Notes: generated from the sequence alone by a model not told the origin. Shown: positions 1 to 5,218, counted from the first letter of the stretch. The stretch: DNA of 5,768 bases from Acidobacterium sp049965615 (GCA_049965615.1 JBMFWD010000107.1:1-5768); one strand, 5' to 3'. Translations and numbers: made by a program.

Positions 1-2
1 TC

Positions 3-38
3 GAACCGCCGGATGCGGACCCGCTTGTCCGGTGGTGT
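3..38 (+). ncRNA. group II intron domain V (catalytic hairpin)
   Basis: Bases 6-13 (CCGCCGGA) pair with 28-35 (TCCGGTGG) over eight base pairs, including one G-T wobble (8 with 33). The upper stem 15-17 pairs with 22-24 around the tetraloop 18-21 (GACC), and TG at 26-27 forms the two-nucleotide bulge on the 3' strand. A G-U wobble inside the catalytic triad, here CGC at 7-9, and a two-nucleotide bulge are hallmarks of domain V, which binds the catalytic magnesium ions. One oddity is T14 facing T25 at the base of the upper stem, where a pair is expected. Confidence 0.66.
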
Positions 39-42
39 GGCA

Positions 43-70
43 GGGGAGAGCAGGTGACTGCTCCCCCTAT
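43..70 (+). ncRNA. group II intron domain VI and 3' splice site
   Basis: Bases 43-53 (GGGGAGAGCAG) pair with 58-68 (CTGCTCCCCCT) around a GTGA (GNRA-type) tetraloop at 54-57. The helix has one A-C mismatch (49/64) and a terminal G-T. Domain VI normally presents a bulged branch-point adenosine on its 3' strand. None is visible here: the first A on that strand is 69, outside the helix. The intron should end with AT at 69-70. Read alone, the hairpin could pass for a terminator, but it has no T tract on either strand and its place right after domain V favours the intron reading. Confidence 0.6.
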
Positions 71-76
71 GCCGAT

Positions 77-91
77 CAGCCGGGGTGGCTG
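77..91 (-). terminator. small hairpin just past the lipoprotein stop, possible terminator remnant
   Basis: CAGCC (77-81) and GGCTG (87-91) form a perfect 5-bp stem with a 5-nt loop, 4 bp beyond the stop codon of the minus-strand lipoprotein gene. There is no T tract after it in the transcript direction, because the presumed intron end begins within a few bases. It may be what remains of a terminator or simply a weak local repeat. Confidence 0.25.
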
Positions 92-95
92 GGGT

Positions 96-1502
96 TTAGT
101 TGTCGCTCTCGATCTGCGAGACGTTCGAAACGGTGAGCGAGTAGTTGTTGGAGCTGTCGCGCAGGAGGTATCCGTGCATTTCCAGAGCGGTGCCGGATGC
201 CAGCGAGGCGAAGCTGGTGGAAGTGAGCCCGTCTTCGTACTCGGTCTGCGCGTTGGTGGATGCACTGAGCGAGGTGAGCGAGTCCATGGTGGTGAGGAAG
301 GACTGCGTGGGCAAGCCGAGGGTGAAGGTGTAATCCGGAGCGGTGCCGCTGACCGTGGTTGAGAGTGCAACGGCGAGGCTCTCAGGAGCGAGATCGACTT
401 CCTGCGCAGCGATGGAGCCGCTGGAGGCAGTGCCGATGACCTCGACGGACTGGCCGGGGAAGATTTCCGCGTTGGTGAAGGAGCCAGCGGTGATGCCGCT
501 GGAGATGGCGCCTTCACTGAGCCCGTAGGTGGTGGAGGAGGAGAGCGAGACGGTCATGGAAGTGCCAGACATATCGCTGAACTCCTGACGCGGGACGAAG
601 GTGAAAGAGGTGACGTTGTTGTTCGCGTCCGTGGTGACGGCGGTTACGATGCCAATGCCGCCTGCGTCTCCGCTGCCGAATGCGCCGCCGTCCATGGCCG
701 CTGAGATCATGGTTGCGAGCAGAGAGCCGTCCGACTGGATGGTTCCGCGCACGGTGACGATGGAGCCCGTGTTGATGCCGGCGGCGGTGATGCCAGCGGC
801 GAACTGGGTGGAAGAATTGATGGCGAAGGTCGACTGTACGCCGGAGTCGGCGGACTTGACCGTGATGGACGAGGAGCTAACGGAGACGACCGAACCGGTG
901 ACTTCCACCTGCTTGTCCGATTCGTTTTCCTGCTCGATGGAAGCGGCGACCGAGGTGATGGATGGAGTAAAGGTGACGGATGAGTTGGTGAGGTCGAAGG
1001 AGTTGGCGAGGTTGAAGTTGAGGCTGAGGTGAACGTCCTGCCCCTGGGTGACGGTGAGGTTCGGGCTGAGCGAGACCGTGTCATTGGGGGAGCTGATGGT
1101 CGCGGTGCCGTTGACGACGGCGCCGGTGGAGTCCACATAGGTCACGGTGGCGGAACTTACGGTGACGTTGACCGAGGTGTAGGTGCCTGCGGCTACATTT
1201 TCCGTTTCGATGGGTTCCTGGATAGCGCCGAGACTGGAGAGCTCGATGGTGCGCGGCTGGGAGAGGATGGTGACGTTGCTTCCTCCGCCAGAGGGCGTGA
1301 GGCTCATGGAAGAGATAGTGACTTTGGCAGCAAGGATGTTGCTGAGAGGAGCGTCGCCCGCGGTGACGACCATGGCGGCGCCGTTTCCGCTGCCAGGGGT
1401 GGATCCACTGACTCCTCCCTGACCACAACCGGTGATGGTGAGAGCTGCAAGGCTGGCGACTGCCAGCGCGGCCGCGGTACCCAGGATAAATCTACTTTTC
1501 AT
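96..1502 (-). CDS. Ser/Thr-rich exported lipoprotein, DUF4382-like plus DUF5666-like modules
   Basis: A 468-residue predicted lipoprotein of unknown function. Residues 1-25 form a type II signal peptide: basic MKSR, a hydrophobic Ala/Leu/Val core and the lipobox ITGC with the acylated Cys at 26, the only cysteine in the protein. A Gly/Ser linker (27-43) leads to a DUF4382-like beta domain (about 44-190; TAGDAP near 47-52, typical of the family). A DUF5666-like module follows at about 198-266 (VEVTGSV, then VTVRGTIQSDGSL). Two more segments with the same rhythm (about 282-371 and 377-464: opening strands, a TxY turn, then VEVIG or LEMHG) look like diverged copies. The start at 1502 is preferred over an in-frame ATG at 1526 because AAGGAGG lies 5 nt before it and the signal peptide begins there. 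The domain names are from pattern memory, not a profile search. Such proteins are common in Acidobacteriota and are thought to sit in the envelope. Confidence 0.88.
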   Translation of the reverse strand: MKSRFILGTAAALAVASLAALTITGCGQGGVSGSTPGSGNGAAMVVTAGDAPLSNILAAKVTISSMSLTPSGGGSNVTILSQPRTIELSSLGAIQEPIETENVAAGTYTSVNVTVSSATVTYVDSTGAVVNGTATISSPNDTVSLSPNLTVTQGQDVHLSLNFNLANSFDLTNSSVTFTPSITSVAASIEQENESDKQVEVTGSVVSVSSSSITVKSADSGVQSTFAINSSTQFAAGITAAGINTGSIVTVRGTIQSDGSLLATMISAAMDGGAFGSGDAGGIGIVTAVTTDANNNVTSFTFVPRQEFSDMSGTSMTVSLSSSTTYGLSEGAISSGITAGSFTNAEIFPGQSVEVIGTASSGSIAAQEVDLAPESLAVALSTTVSGTAPDYTFTLGLPTQSFLTTMDSLTSLSASTNAQTEYEDGLTSTSFASLASGTALEMHGYLLRDSSNNYSLTVSNVSQIESDN

Positions 1503-1507
1503 GAAAA

Positions 1508-1514
1508 CCTCCTT
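1508..1514 (-). promoter_or_regulatory. Shine-Dalgarno sequence that fixes the lipoprotein start
   Basis: The complement reads AAGGAGG, a full anti-16S match, 5 nt before the ATG at 1502-1500. It lies inside the longer reading frame that starts at 1526, so it argues strongly for the shorter protein. It is by far the strongest ribosome binding site in the window, which suggests high translation of the lipoprotein. Confidence 0.85.
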
Positions 1515-1519
1515 GGGGG

Positions 1520-1536
1520 AAGGCAAAAATCGCCTT
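1520..1536 (-). other. small hairpin in the lipoprotein leader
   Basis: AAGGC (1520-1524) and GCCTT (1532-1536) are perfect inverted 5-mers around a 7-nt A-rich loop, starting 6 bp upstream of the Shine-Dalgarno site. On the plus strand the second arm runs into TTTTT, giving a terminator-like look, but no plus-strand gene lies upstream to be terminated. It could be a small leader hairpin or overlap the transcription start. Confidence 0.25.
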
Positions 1537-1570
1537 TTTATACGACTAAGTCCAATAGAACTATACGACT
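1537..1570 (-). promoter_or_regulatory. candidate promoter region of the lipoprotein with 9-bp direct repeats
   Basis: Two exact copies of TATACGACT lie at 1539-1547 and 1562-1570, 23 bp apart start to start, close to two helical turns. Read on the minus strand they give the -10-like boxes TATAAA (1537-1542) and TATAGT (1560-1565). Neither has a convincing -35 hexamer at 16-18 bp. The repeats may be a promoter pair, or paired sites for an activator that replaces a -35 box. The element is seen; the function is inferred. Confidence 0.3.
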
Positions 1571-1664
1571 CGAAGCATTCCTCATACTTGCCAATGACGT
1601 GAAGTTTTCGTCATAGATGACAACCGGAGGGTGACTCTCCCTTCGATTGATCCGCTTTTACCAG

Positions 1665-1685
1665 TTGCACGCCAGAATCGTGCAA
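1665..1685. promoter_or_regulatory. 7-7-7 inverted repeat, candidate operator
   Basis: TTGCACG (1665-1671) and CGTGCAA (1679-1685) are perfect inverted arms around a 7-nt spacer, followed by an A run to 1689. The centre-to-centre distance of 14 bp and the lack of a T tract in either useful direction make a dimeric repressor or activator site more likely than a terminator. It sits about 190 bp before the dehydrogenase start and 160 bp before the lipoprotein start. GTGCAAC recurs at 1784-1790, a possible extra half-site. Confidence 0.35.
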
Positions 1686-1691
1686 AAAATA

Positions 1692-1704
1692 CACATCTGA
1701 TGTG
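1692..1704. promoter_or_regulatory. CACATC-T-GATGTG palindrome, candidate operator
   Basis: A perfect 6-1-6 inverted repeat, 6 bp beyond the longer inverted repeat at 1665-1685. Its short symmetric form is typical of a helix-turn-helix dimer site. No regulator gene is present in the window, so the binding protein cannot be named. Confidence 0.3.
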
Positions 1705-1737
1705 CGAATCACGCAATCCCGTGTTGTAACAAGCACT

Positions 1738-1803
1738 TCGATTGCAGAGATGATCGGCAAAGTTCCGCCGCTGCGGTAATTGGGTGCAACTCGATTGCCA
1801 GAG
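1738..1803. repeat. imperfect direct repeat TCGATTGC(C)AGAG
   Basis: TCGATTGCAGAG at 1738-1749 recurs as TCGATTGCCAGAG at 1791-1803, differing by one inserted C, 53 bp apart. The core TCGATTG is also present at 1643-1649. Three copies in about 160 bp suggest either a spaced regulatory motif or a small local duplication. Confidence 0.35.
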
Positions 1804-1875
1804 CCGTGCCAGCGTAGACTGGTGGGCATGCGGGATTCGCATTCCTGTACATTGATTTGATTTGGAAAACAACAC

Positions 1876-2928
1876 ATGAAGGCTCTTTTACTGCGTGAGT
1901 ACGAGCAACTGGAGATGGCGGAGATGCCTGCGCCTGAGCCGCAGGCGGATGAGCTGCTGGTGCGGGTGGAGGCGTGCGGCATTTGCGGCAGCGACGTGCA
2001 TGGTTATGACGGATCGAGCGGGAGGCGGATTCCGCCGCTGGTGATGGGGCATGAGGCGGCGGGCACGGTGGTGGCGCTGGGCGCGGAGTGTGAGCGGTAC
2101 GCGGTGGGCGACCGCGTGACGTTTGATTCGACGGTGTACTGCGGGCGGTGCGTGTATTGTCTTCGCGGGCAGGTGAATTTGTGCGAGGAGCGGCAGGTGC
2201 TGGGAGTTTCCTGCGGGGACTATCGCCGGATGGGCGCGTTTGCGGAGATGGTGGCGATTCCGGAGCGGATTGCGTACCGGCTGCCGGAGGGGTTGTCGTT
2301 TGCGGAGGCAGCGATGCTGGAGGCGGTATCGGTGGCGATGCACGCGGTTCGGCTGACTCCGCCTGCGAAGGGTGAAACGGCAGTGGTGATTGGCGCGGGA
2401 ATGATTGGCGCGCTGACGGCGCAGGCGGCGCGCGGCTATGGGTACGAGCGCGTGGTGGTAGCAGATGTGGATGAGAACCGGCTGAAGCTGATTCGCGAGC
2501 TTGGATTTGAAGATGCACTGCAGGCGACGGGCGAGGATCTGGTGGGGCAGGTGTTTGCAATGACAGAAGGGCGCGGCGCGGATGCCGTGTTTGAGGCAGT
2601 TGGAAAAAATGAAACCGTGAATGTTGCGATTGACTGCGCGCGGAAGGGCGGAAGGGTGACGCTTATTGGAAATGTAACCCCGTCGGTGACATTACCGCTG
2701 CAAAAGGTGGTTTCGCGGGAGCTGCGGCTGCAGGGCTCGGCGGCTTCGGCGGGGGAGTATCCCAAGGCGATGGATTGGATGCAGGAGGGCAAGATACGGG
2801 TGAAACCGCTGATTTCTGCCATTGCACCGCTCGAAGAAGGCGCGGAGTGGTTTGCGCGGCTGTACGGGCGAGAGCCTGGGCTGATGAAGGTGATTCTTGC
2901 TCCGCAGGGAGTGGAGGCGGCAAAGTGA
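1876..2928 (+). CDS. zinc-dependent medium-chain (polyol/alcohol) dehydrogenase, NAD-type
   Basis: A 350-residue enzyme of the COG1063 group (sorbitol, L-threonine, galactitol-phosphate and L-idonate dehydrogenases), expected to oxidise a secondary alcohol in the cytoplasm. The N-terminal GroES-like domain carries the catalytic zinc ligands Cys37 (GICGSD), His59 with Glu60 (GHE) and probably Glu149, and the structural zinc set Cys89, Cys92, Cys95 and Cys103. The Rossmann fold has GAGMIG at 173-178. An acidic residue after the second strand (Asp197 in VADVDE) favours NAD over NADP. The length is normal and all expected residues are present. The ribosome binding site is weak (GGAA, 8 nt before ATG). 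It overlaps the next gene by 4 bp. The pairing with an SDR recalls IdnD/IdnO of L-idonate metabolism, but the substrate cannot be read from the sequence. Confidence 0.92.
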   Translation: MKALLLREYEQLEMAEMPAPEPQADELLVRVEACGICGSDVHGYDGSSGRRIPPLVMGHEAAGTVVALGAECERYAVGDRVTFDSTVYCGRCVYCLRGQVNLCEERQVLGVSCGDYRRMGAFAEMVAIPERIAYRLPEGLSFAEAAMLEAVSVAMHAVRLTPPAKGETAVVIGAGMIGALTAQAARGYGYERVVVADVDENRLKLIRELGFEDALQATGEDLVGQVFAMTEGRGADAVFEAVGKNETVNVAIDCARKGGRVTLIGNVTPSVTLPLQKVVSRELRLQGSAASAGEYPKAMDWMQEGKIRVKPLISAIAPLEEGAEWFARLYGREPGLMKVILAPQGVEAAK

Positions 2929-3713
2929 GCGACGGGATTTTCGATTTGACCGGACAGGTTGCGCTGGTGACGGGCACGAGCCGCGGGCTGGGGCAGTATT
3001 TTGCGCGGGCGCTGGCGCGGGCCGGAGCGAGCTTGATTTTGACGAGCCGCAAGAAGGAGACGCTGGCGGAGTTTGCGGGGGAGATTGCCGCGATGGGGCG
3101 GCGTGCGCATTGCGTGGACCTGGATGTGCGCGACGAGACGAGCATTCGGCAGATGGCCGCGGAGGCCGAGCAGGCGTTTGGGAAGATCGACATCCTGGTG
3201 AACAATGCGGGATGCAACGTAAGGAAGCCGGCGCTGGAGGTGACGTGGGAGGACTGGAACACGGTGCTGGACACGAATTTGCGCGGGAGCTTTTTTGTGG
3301 CGCAGGCCGTGGCGCGGGGGATGATGCAGCGTGGGTATGGGCGGATTATCAATATAGGCAGCGTGACGAGCGTGGCCGGCTATGCGGGCCTGGGGCCGTA
3401 TGGGGCGAGCCGTGGAGGCATCAAGCAACTGACGATGAGCCTTGCAGATGACTGGGGCCGGTTCGGGGTGACGGTGAACTGCCTGGCTCCGGGATGGTTC
3501 AAGACAGCGCAGAACCAGGTGATGTATGAGGACCGGGAGTGGGTGGCTTATCTGGAGGACCGGATTCCGCTGAAGCGGCCGGGGCGCCCGGGTGACCTGG
3601 ATGGTGCAGTCGTGTTTCTGGCGTCGGAGGCGAGCCGTTATGTGACCGGGCAGACGCTGCTGGTGGATGGCGGGATTTCGACGGGTGCGGTGCGGGCTGT
3701 GCCTCGGAAGTAG
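2925..3713 (+). CDS. SDR oxidoreductase, gluconate 5-dehydrogenase-like, with YxxxR active site
   Basis: A 262-residue classical short-chain dehydrogenase. The GTG start at 2925 overlaps the upstream TGA (GTGA) and has GGAGG at 2913-2917, so translation is probably coupled; a longer reading frame from 2775 lies inside the upstream gene and is rejected. Motifs: cofactor loop TGTSRGLG (16-23), Arg42 after the second strand (suggesting NADP), NNAG (93-96), catalytic Asn118, Ser146 (IGSVTS) and Tyr159. The usual YxxxK reads YGASR, so the catalytic lysine is Arg163 (codon CGT at 3411-3413). The C-terminal APGWFKT and the ending VTGQTLLVDGG are typical of gluconate 5-dehydrogenase and 2-deoxygluconate 3-dehydrogenase relatives. 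With the upstream zinc dehydrogenase it could act on either side of a keto-sugar acid intermediate; this is inference. Confidence 0.9.
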   Translation: MSDGIFDLTGQVALVTGTSRGLGQYFARALARAGASLILTSRKKETLAEFAGEIAAMGRRAHCVDLDVRDETSIRQMAAEAEQAFGKIDILVNNAGCNVRKPALEVTWEDWNTVLDTNLRGSFFVAQAVARGMMQRGYGRIINIGSVTSVAGYAGLGPYGASRGGIKQLTMSLADDWGRFGVTVNCLAPGWFKTAQNQVMYEDREWVAYLEDRIPLKRPGRPGDLDGAVVFLASEASRYVTGQTLLVDGGISTGAVRAVPRK

Positions 3714-3791
3714 CGGTGTGCATTTTGGTGAGATCACGGGCGGGATGAATCTCTGTTGAGGTGTGTGGCATCCTTGAAATGGGGGGTTTTT

Positions 3792-4262
3792 ATGGCTCTG
3801 GCGACGTTTGGCGCAGGTTGTTTCTGGGGAGTGCAGGTGCGGTTCCAGCAGGTGGATGGCGTTTTGGGGACGGCTGTGGGTTATGAAGGCGGATCGATGG
3901 AAAATCCGAGCTATCGCGATGTGTGCACGGATGCAACCGGCCATGCCGAGGTGGTGCAGGTGGAGTTTGATCCTGCGCGGGTGAGCTATGAGCAGCTGCT
4001 GGAGCTGTTTTTTGAGCTGCATGATCCGACGCAGTTGAACCGGCAGGGGCCGGACTGGGGGACCCAGTACCGGAGCGTGGTGTTCTGTCACTCGCCGGAG
4101 CAGGAAGCGGCTGCACGGGCGATGATAGAGCGGCTGACGGCGGAGAAGCGGTTTGCTCGGCCGATTGTGACGCAGGTGGTGGCGGCGCAGACCTTCTGGC
4201 GGGCGGAGGAGTATCACCAGAAGTATCTGGAGAAGCGCGGGGCGACGAGCTGCCATATTTAG
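3792..4262 (+). CDS. msrA: peptide-methionine (S)-S-oxide reductase MsrA
   Basis: A 156-residue MsrA, which reduces the S epimer of methionine sulfoxide in proteins and free methionine, using thioredoxin as the usual reductant. The catalytic Cys10 lies in GCFWG (9-13). The family segments GYEGG (30-34), NPSY and TGHAE (49-53, with the acid Glu53) and DWGTQYRS follow in order. Cys154 in the C-terminal SCHI is the likely resolving cysteine; Cys45 is also conserved in many members. No signal peptide, so cytoplasmic. The ATG at 3792 puts the active site close to the N-terminus, as in short bacterial MsrA proteins, and has a G6 run (3781-3786) 5 nt upstream as ribosome binding site. It follows the SDR by 78 bp and precedes lipA by 29 bp; no MsrB domain is fused. 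Confidence 0.95.
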   Translation: MALATFGAGCFWGVQVRFQQVDGVLGTAVGYEGGSMENPSYRDVCTDATGHAEVVQVEFDPARVSYEQLLELFFELHDPTQLNRQGPDWGTQYRSVVFCHSPEQEAAARAMIERLTAEKRFARPIVTQVVAAQTFWRAEEYHQKYLEKRGATSCHI

Positions 4263-4277
4263 GGGCGCGGTGGCGGT

Positions 4278-4283
4278 TACAAT
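4278..4283 (+). promoter_or_regulatory. possible -10 box directly before lipA
   Basis: TACAAT, one base off the -10 consensus, ends 8 nt before the lipA ATG. A start about 7 nt downstream would fall at or next to the ATG and give a leaderless or near-leaderless mRNA. The -35 position (about 4255-4260, ATATTT) is poor. The AGAGAG at 4284-4289 is too close to the ATG to be a good Shine-Dalgarno site, which mildly supports this reading. If it is not used, lipA is read through from msrA. Confidence 0.3.
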
Positions 4284-4291
4284 AGAGAGTT

Positions 4292-5203
4292 ATGGCTTCC
4301 AGTCCGTTTGTGCAGATCGACCTTAGTCCCAAGCGCGCGGCGCCAAAGCCGGAGTGGCTGAAGGCGCGTGCGCCGGTGGGTGAGAATTATCACGATTTGA
4401 AGTCGCTGGCGCGGCGGCTGAATCTGCACACGGTTTGCGAGTCGGCGCATTGCCCGAATATTGGGGAGTGCTGGAATCATCGCACGGCGACCTTCATGAT
4501 GCTGGGGAACCTGTGCACGCGGCGTTGCGGATTTTGCGCTGTGCCGAAGGGAAAGCCGGAGGCGATTGATTTTGACGAGCCGCGGCGGGTGGCCGAGGCC
4601 GTTGCCATGCTGGATTTGAAGTTTGCGGTGATTACCAGTGTGAATCGCGATGACGATATTGTGGGCGGCGCGCGGGCGTTTGCGATGGTGATTGAGGAGA
4701 TTCGGAAGCAGGCGCCGGGCTGCAAGGTGGAAGTGCTGATTCCGGATTTTCAGGGCAATGAAGAGGCCATCCAGATTGTCGTGGATGCGCATCCGGAGAT
4801 TCTGAATCACAATACGGAGTCCGTGCCGCGGCTTTACCGGGCGGTGCGGTCGGGAGCGCGCTACGAGCGGACGCTGCGGCTGCTGGAGTTTTCAAAGCAG
4901 ACGGATCCGACAGTGACGACGAAGTCTGGGGTGATGGTGGGGCTGGGCGAAGAGATGGATGAGCTGCTTGAGGTGTATCGCGACCTGGCGGCGGTGGGCA
5001 CGGATGTGCTGACGATTGGCCAGTATCTGCGGCCGTCGAAGGATCATTTGCCGATGGCGCGGTATTACACGCCGGAAGAGTTTGCGTACATGAAGGAAGA
5101 AGCTCTGAAGATGGGCTTCCGGCATGTGGAGAGCGGCCCGCTGGTGCGGTCATCGTATCATGCGCACGAACAGGCCGACTCTGCGTCGGTTGTCAACGTT
5201 TAG
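4292..5203 (+). CDS. lipA: lipoyl synthase LipA (radical SAM)
   Basis: A 303-residue lipoyl synthase, which inserts two sulfur atoms at C6 and C8 of octanoyl groups bound to carrier domains of the 2-oxoacid dehydrogenase complexes and the glycine cleavage H protein. The auxiliary cluster motif is Cys49, Cys54, Cys60 (CESAHCPNIGEC) and the radical SAM cluster is Cys75, Cys79, Cys82 (CTRRCGFC). RSSYHA at 286-291 supplies the conserved Ser that ligates the auxiliary cluster in known structures. The family stretch normally read as VTSVxRDDLxDGGA is ITSVNRDDDIVGGA here, a mild variation. The ATG at 4292 gives the usual family length; 29 bp separate it from msrA. No lipB is in the window, so octanoyl transfer must be encoded elsewhere. 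Confidence 0.97.
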   Translation: MASSPFVQIDLSPKRAAPKPEWLKARAPVGENYHDLKSLARRLNLHTVCESAHCPNIGECWNHRTATFMMLGNLCTRRCGFCAVPKGKPEAIDFDEPRRVAEAVAMLDLKFAVITSVNRDDDIVGGARAFAMVIEEIRKQAPGCKVEVLIPDFQGNEEAIQIVVDAHPEILNHNTESVPRLYRAVRSGARYERTLRLLEFSKQTDPTVTTKSGVMVGLGEEMDELLEVYRDLAAVGTDVLTIGQYLRPSKDHLPMARYYTPEEFAYMKEEALKMGFRHVESGPLVRSSYHAHEQADSASVVNV

Positions 5204-5218
5204 AAGTTAACGAGACAA
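5190..5218 (+). terminator. weak hairpin over the lipA stop codon
   Basis: TTGTC (5190-5194) pairs with GACAA (5214-5218), and after a small internal loop CGTT (5197-5200) pairs with AACG (5209-5212) around an 8-nt loop holding the stop codon. TTTAAT follows. The stem is short and AT-rich and the T run is only three bases, so this is a weak terminator candidate at best. Confidence 0.25.

Larger units (their letters stand above)
1..70 (+). mobile_element. 3' end of a group II intron (partial, cut by window start)
   Basis: The first 70 bases read as the last two structural domains of a bacterial group II intron. A 34-36 nt hairpin of domain V type (lower stem 6-13 with 28-35, short upper stem, 2-nt bulge) is followed by a GT-rich joiner, a second GC-rich hairpin of domain VI type (43-68) and a terminal AT at 69-70. 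Group II introns end in AY, so the intron-exon junction is placed after position 70. The start of domain V and the sequence after its second strand (GGTGGTGTG) match what I recall of group IIC-like bacterial introns. The maturase/reverse transcriptase ORF and domains I-IV would lie upstream, outside the window. Structure is seen; family assignment is from memory of the consensus and was not searched. Confidence 0.68.
1571..1875. other. rest of the divergent intergenic region, no gene seen
   Basis: Between the divergent lipoprotein and dehydrogenase genes I find no convincing coding sequence. The region is visibly less GC-rich than the genes and is dense in short repeats. Listed separately are the inverted repeats at 1665-1685 and 1692-1704 and the direct repeat at 1738-1803. 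A weaker 5-bp stem, ATGCG/CGCAT, lies at 1828-1842, and TTGTAACAA forms a small palindrome at about 1724-1732. A -10-like TACATT (1848-1853) lies 22 bp before the dehydrogenase ATG but has no good -35. The density of symmetric motifs fits a regulated divergent promoter. Confidence 0.5.

Noticed and set aside
1..10. TCGAACC at the window start, resembling the T-arm of a minus-strand tRNA
   Set aside because: The sequence that follows cannot be folded into an anticodon arm with a U33 loop or a D arm with the GG motif, while the domain V fold of a group II intron explains all of 3-38.
43..68. Strong hairpin as a bidirectional terminator
   Set aside because: No T tract follows on either strand, and it lies exactly where domain VI is expected after domain V.
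1503..1526. Upstream ATG (1526) adding eight residues to the lipoprotein
   Set aside because: The added codons would contain the AAGGAGG site and put extra residues before the basic MKSR of the signal peptide.
601..1616. Long plus-strand open frames (601-1032, 1029-1616) opposite the lipoprotein gene
   Set aside because: They are antisense shadows created by codon bias; they lack ribosome sites, and the minus-strand frame has a lipobox, known domain style and perfect Shine-Dalgarno site.
1709..2560. Large minus-strand frames opposite the zinc dehydrogenase (also 2436-4256)
   Set aside because: Pro/Arg/His-rich translations typical of reverse frames of GC-rich genes, fully covering well-supported plus-strand enzymes.
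2775..2924. Longer N-terminus for the SDR from 2775
   Set aside because: It lies inside the zinc dehydrogenase in another frame; the SDR fold begins right after the GTG at 2925, which has a good ribosome site.
3756..3791. TTG start at 3756 for MsrA
   Set aside because: The added 12 residues have no family counterpart and the ATG at 3792 has a G-rich ribosome site 5 nt upstream.
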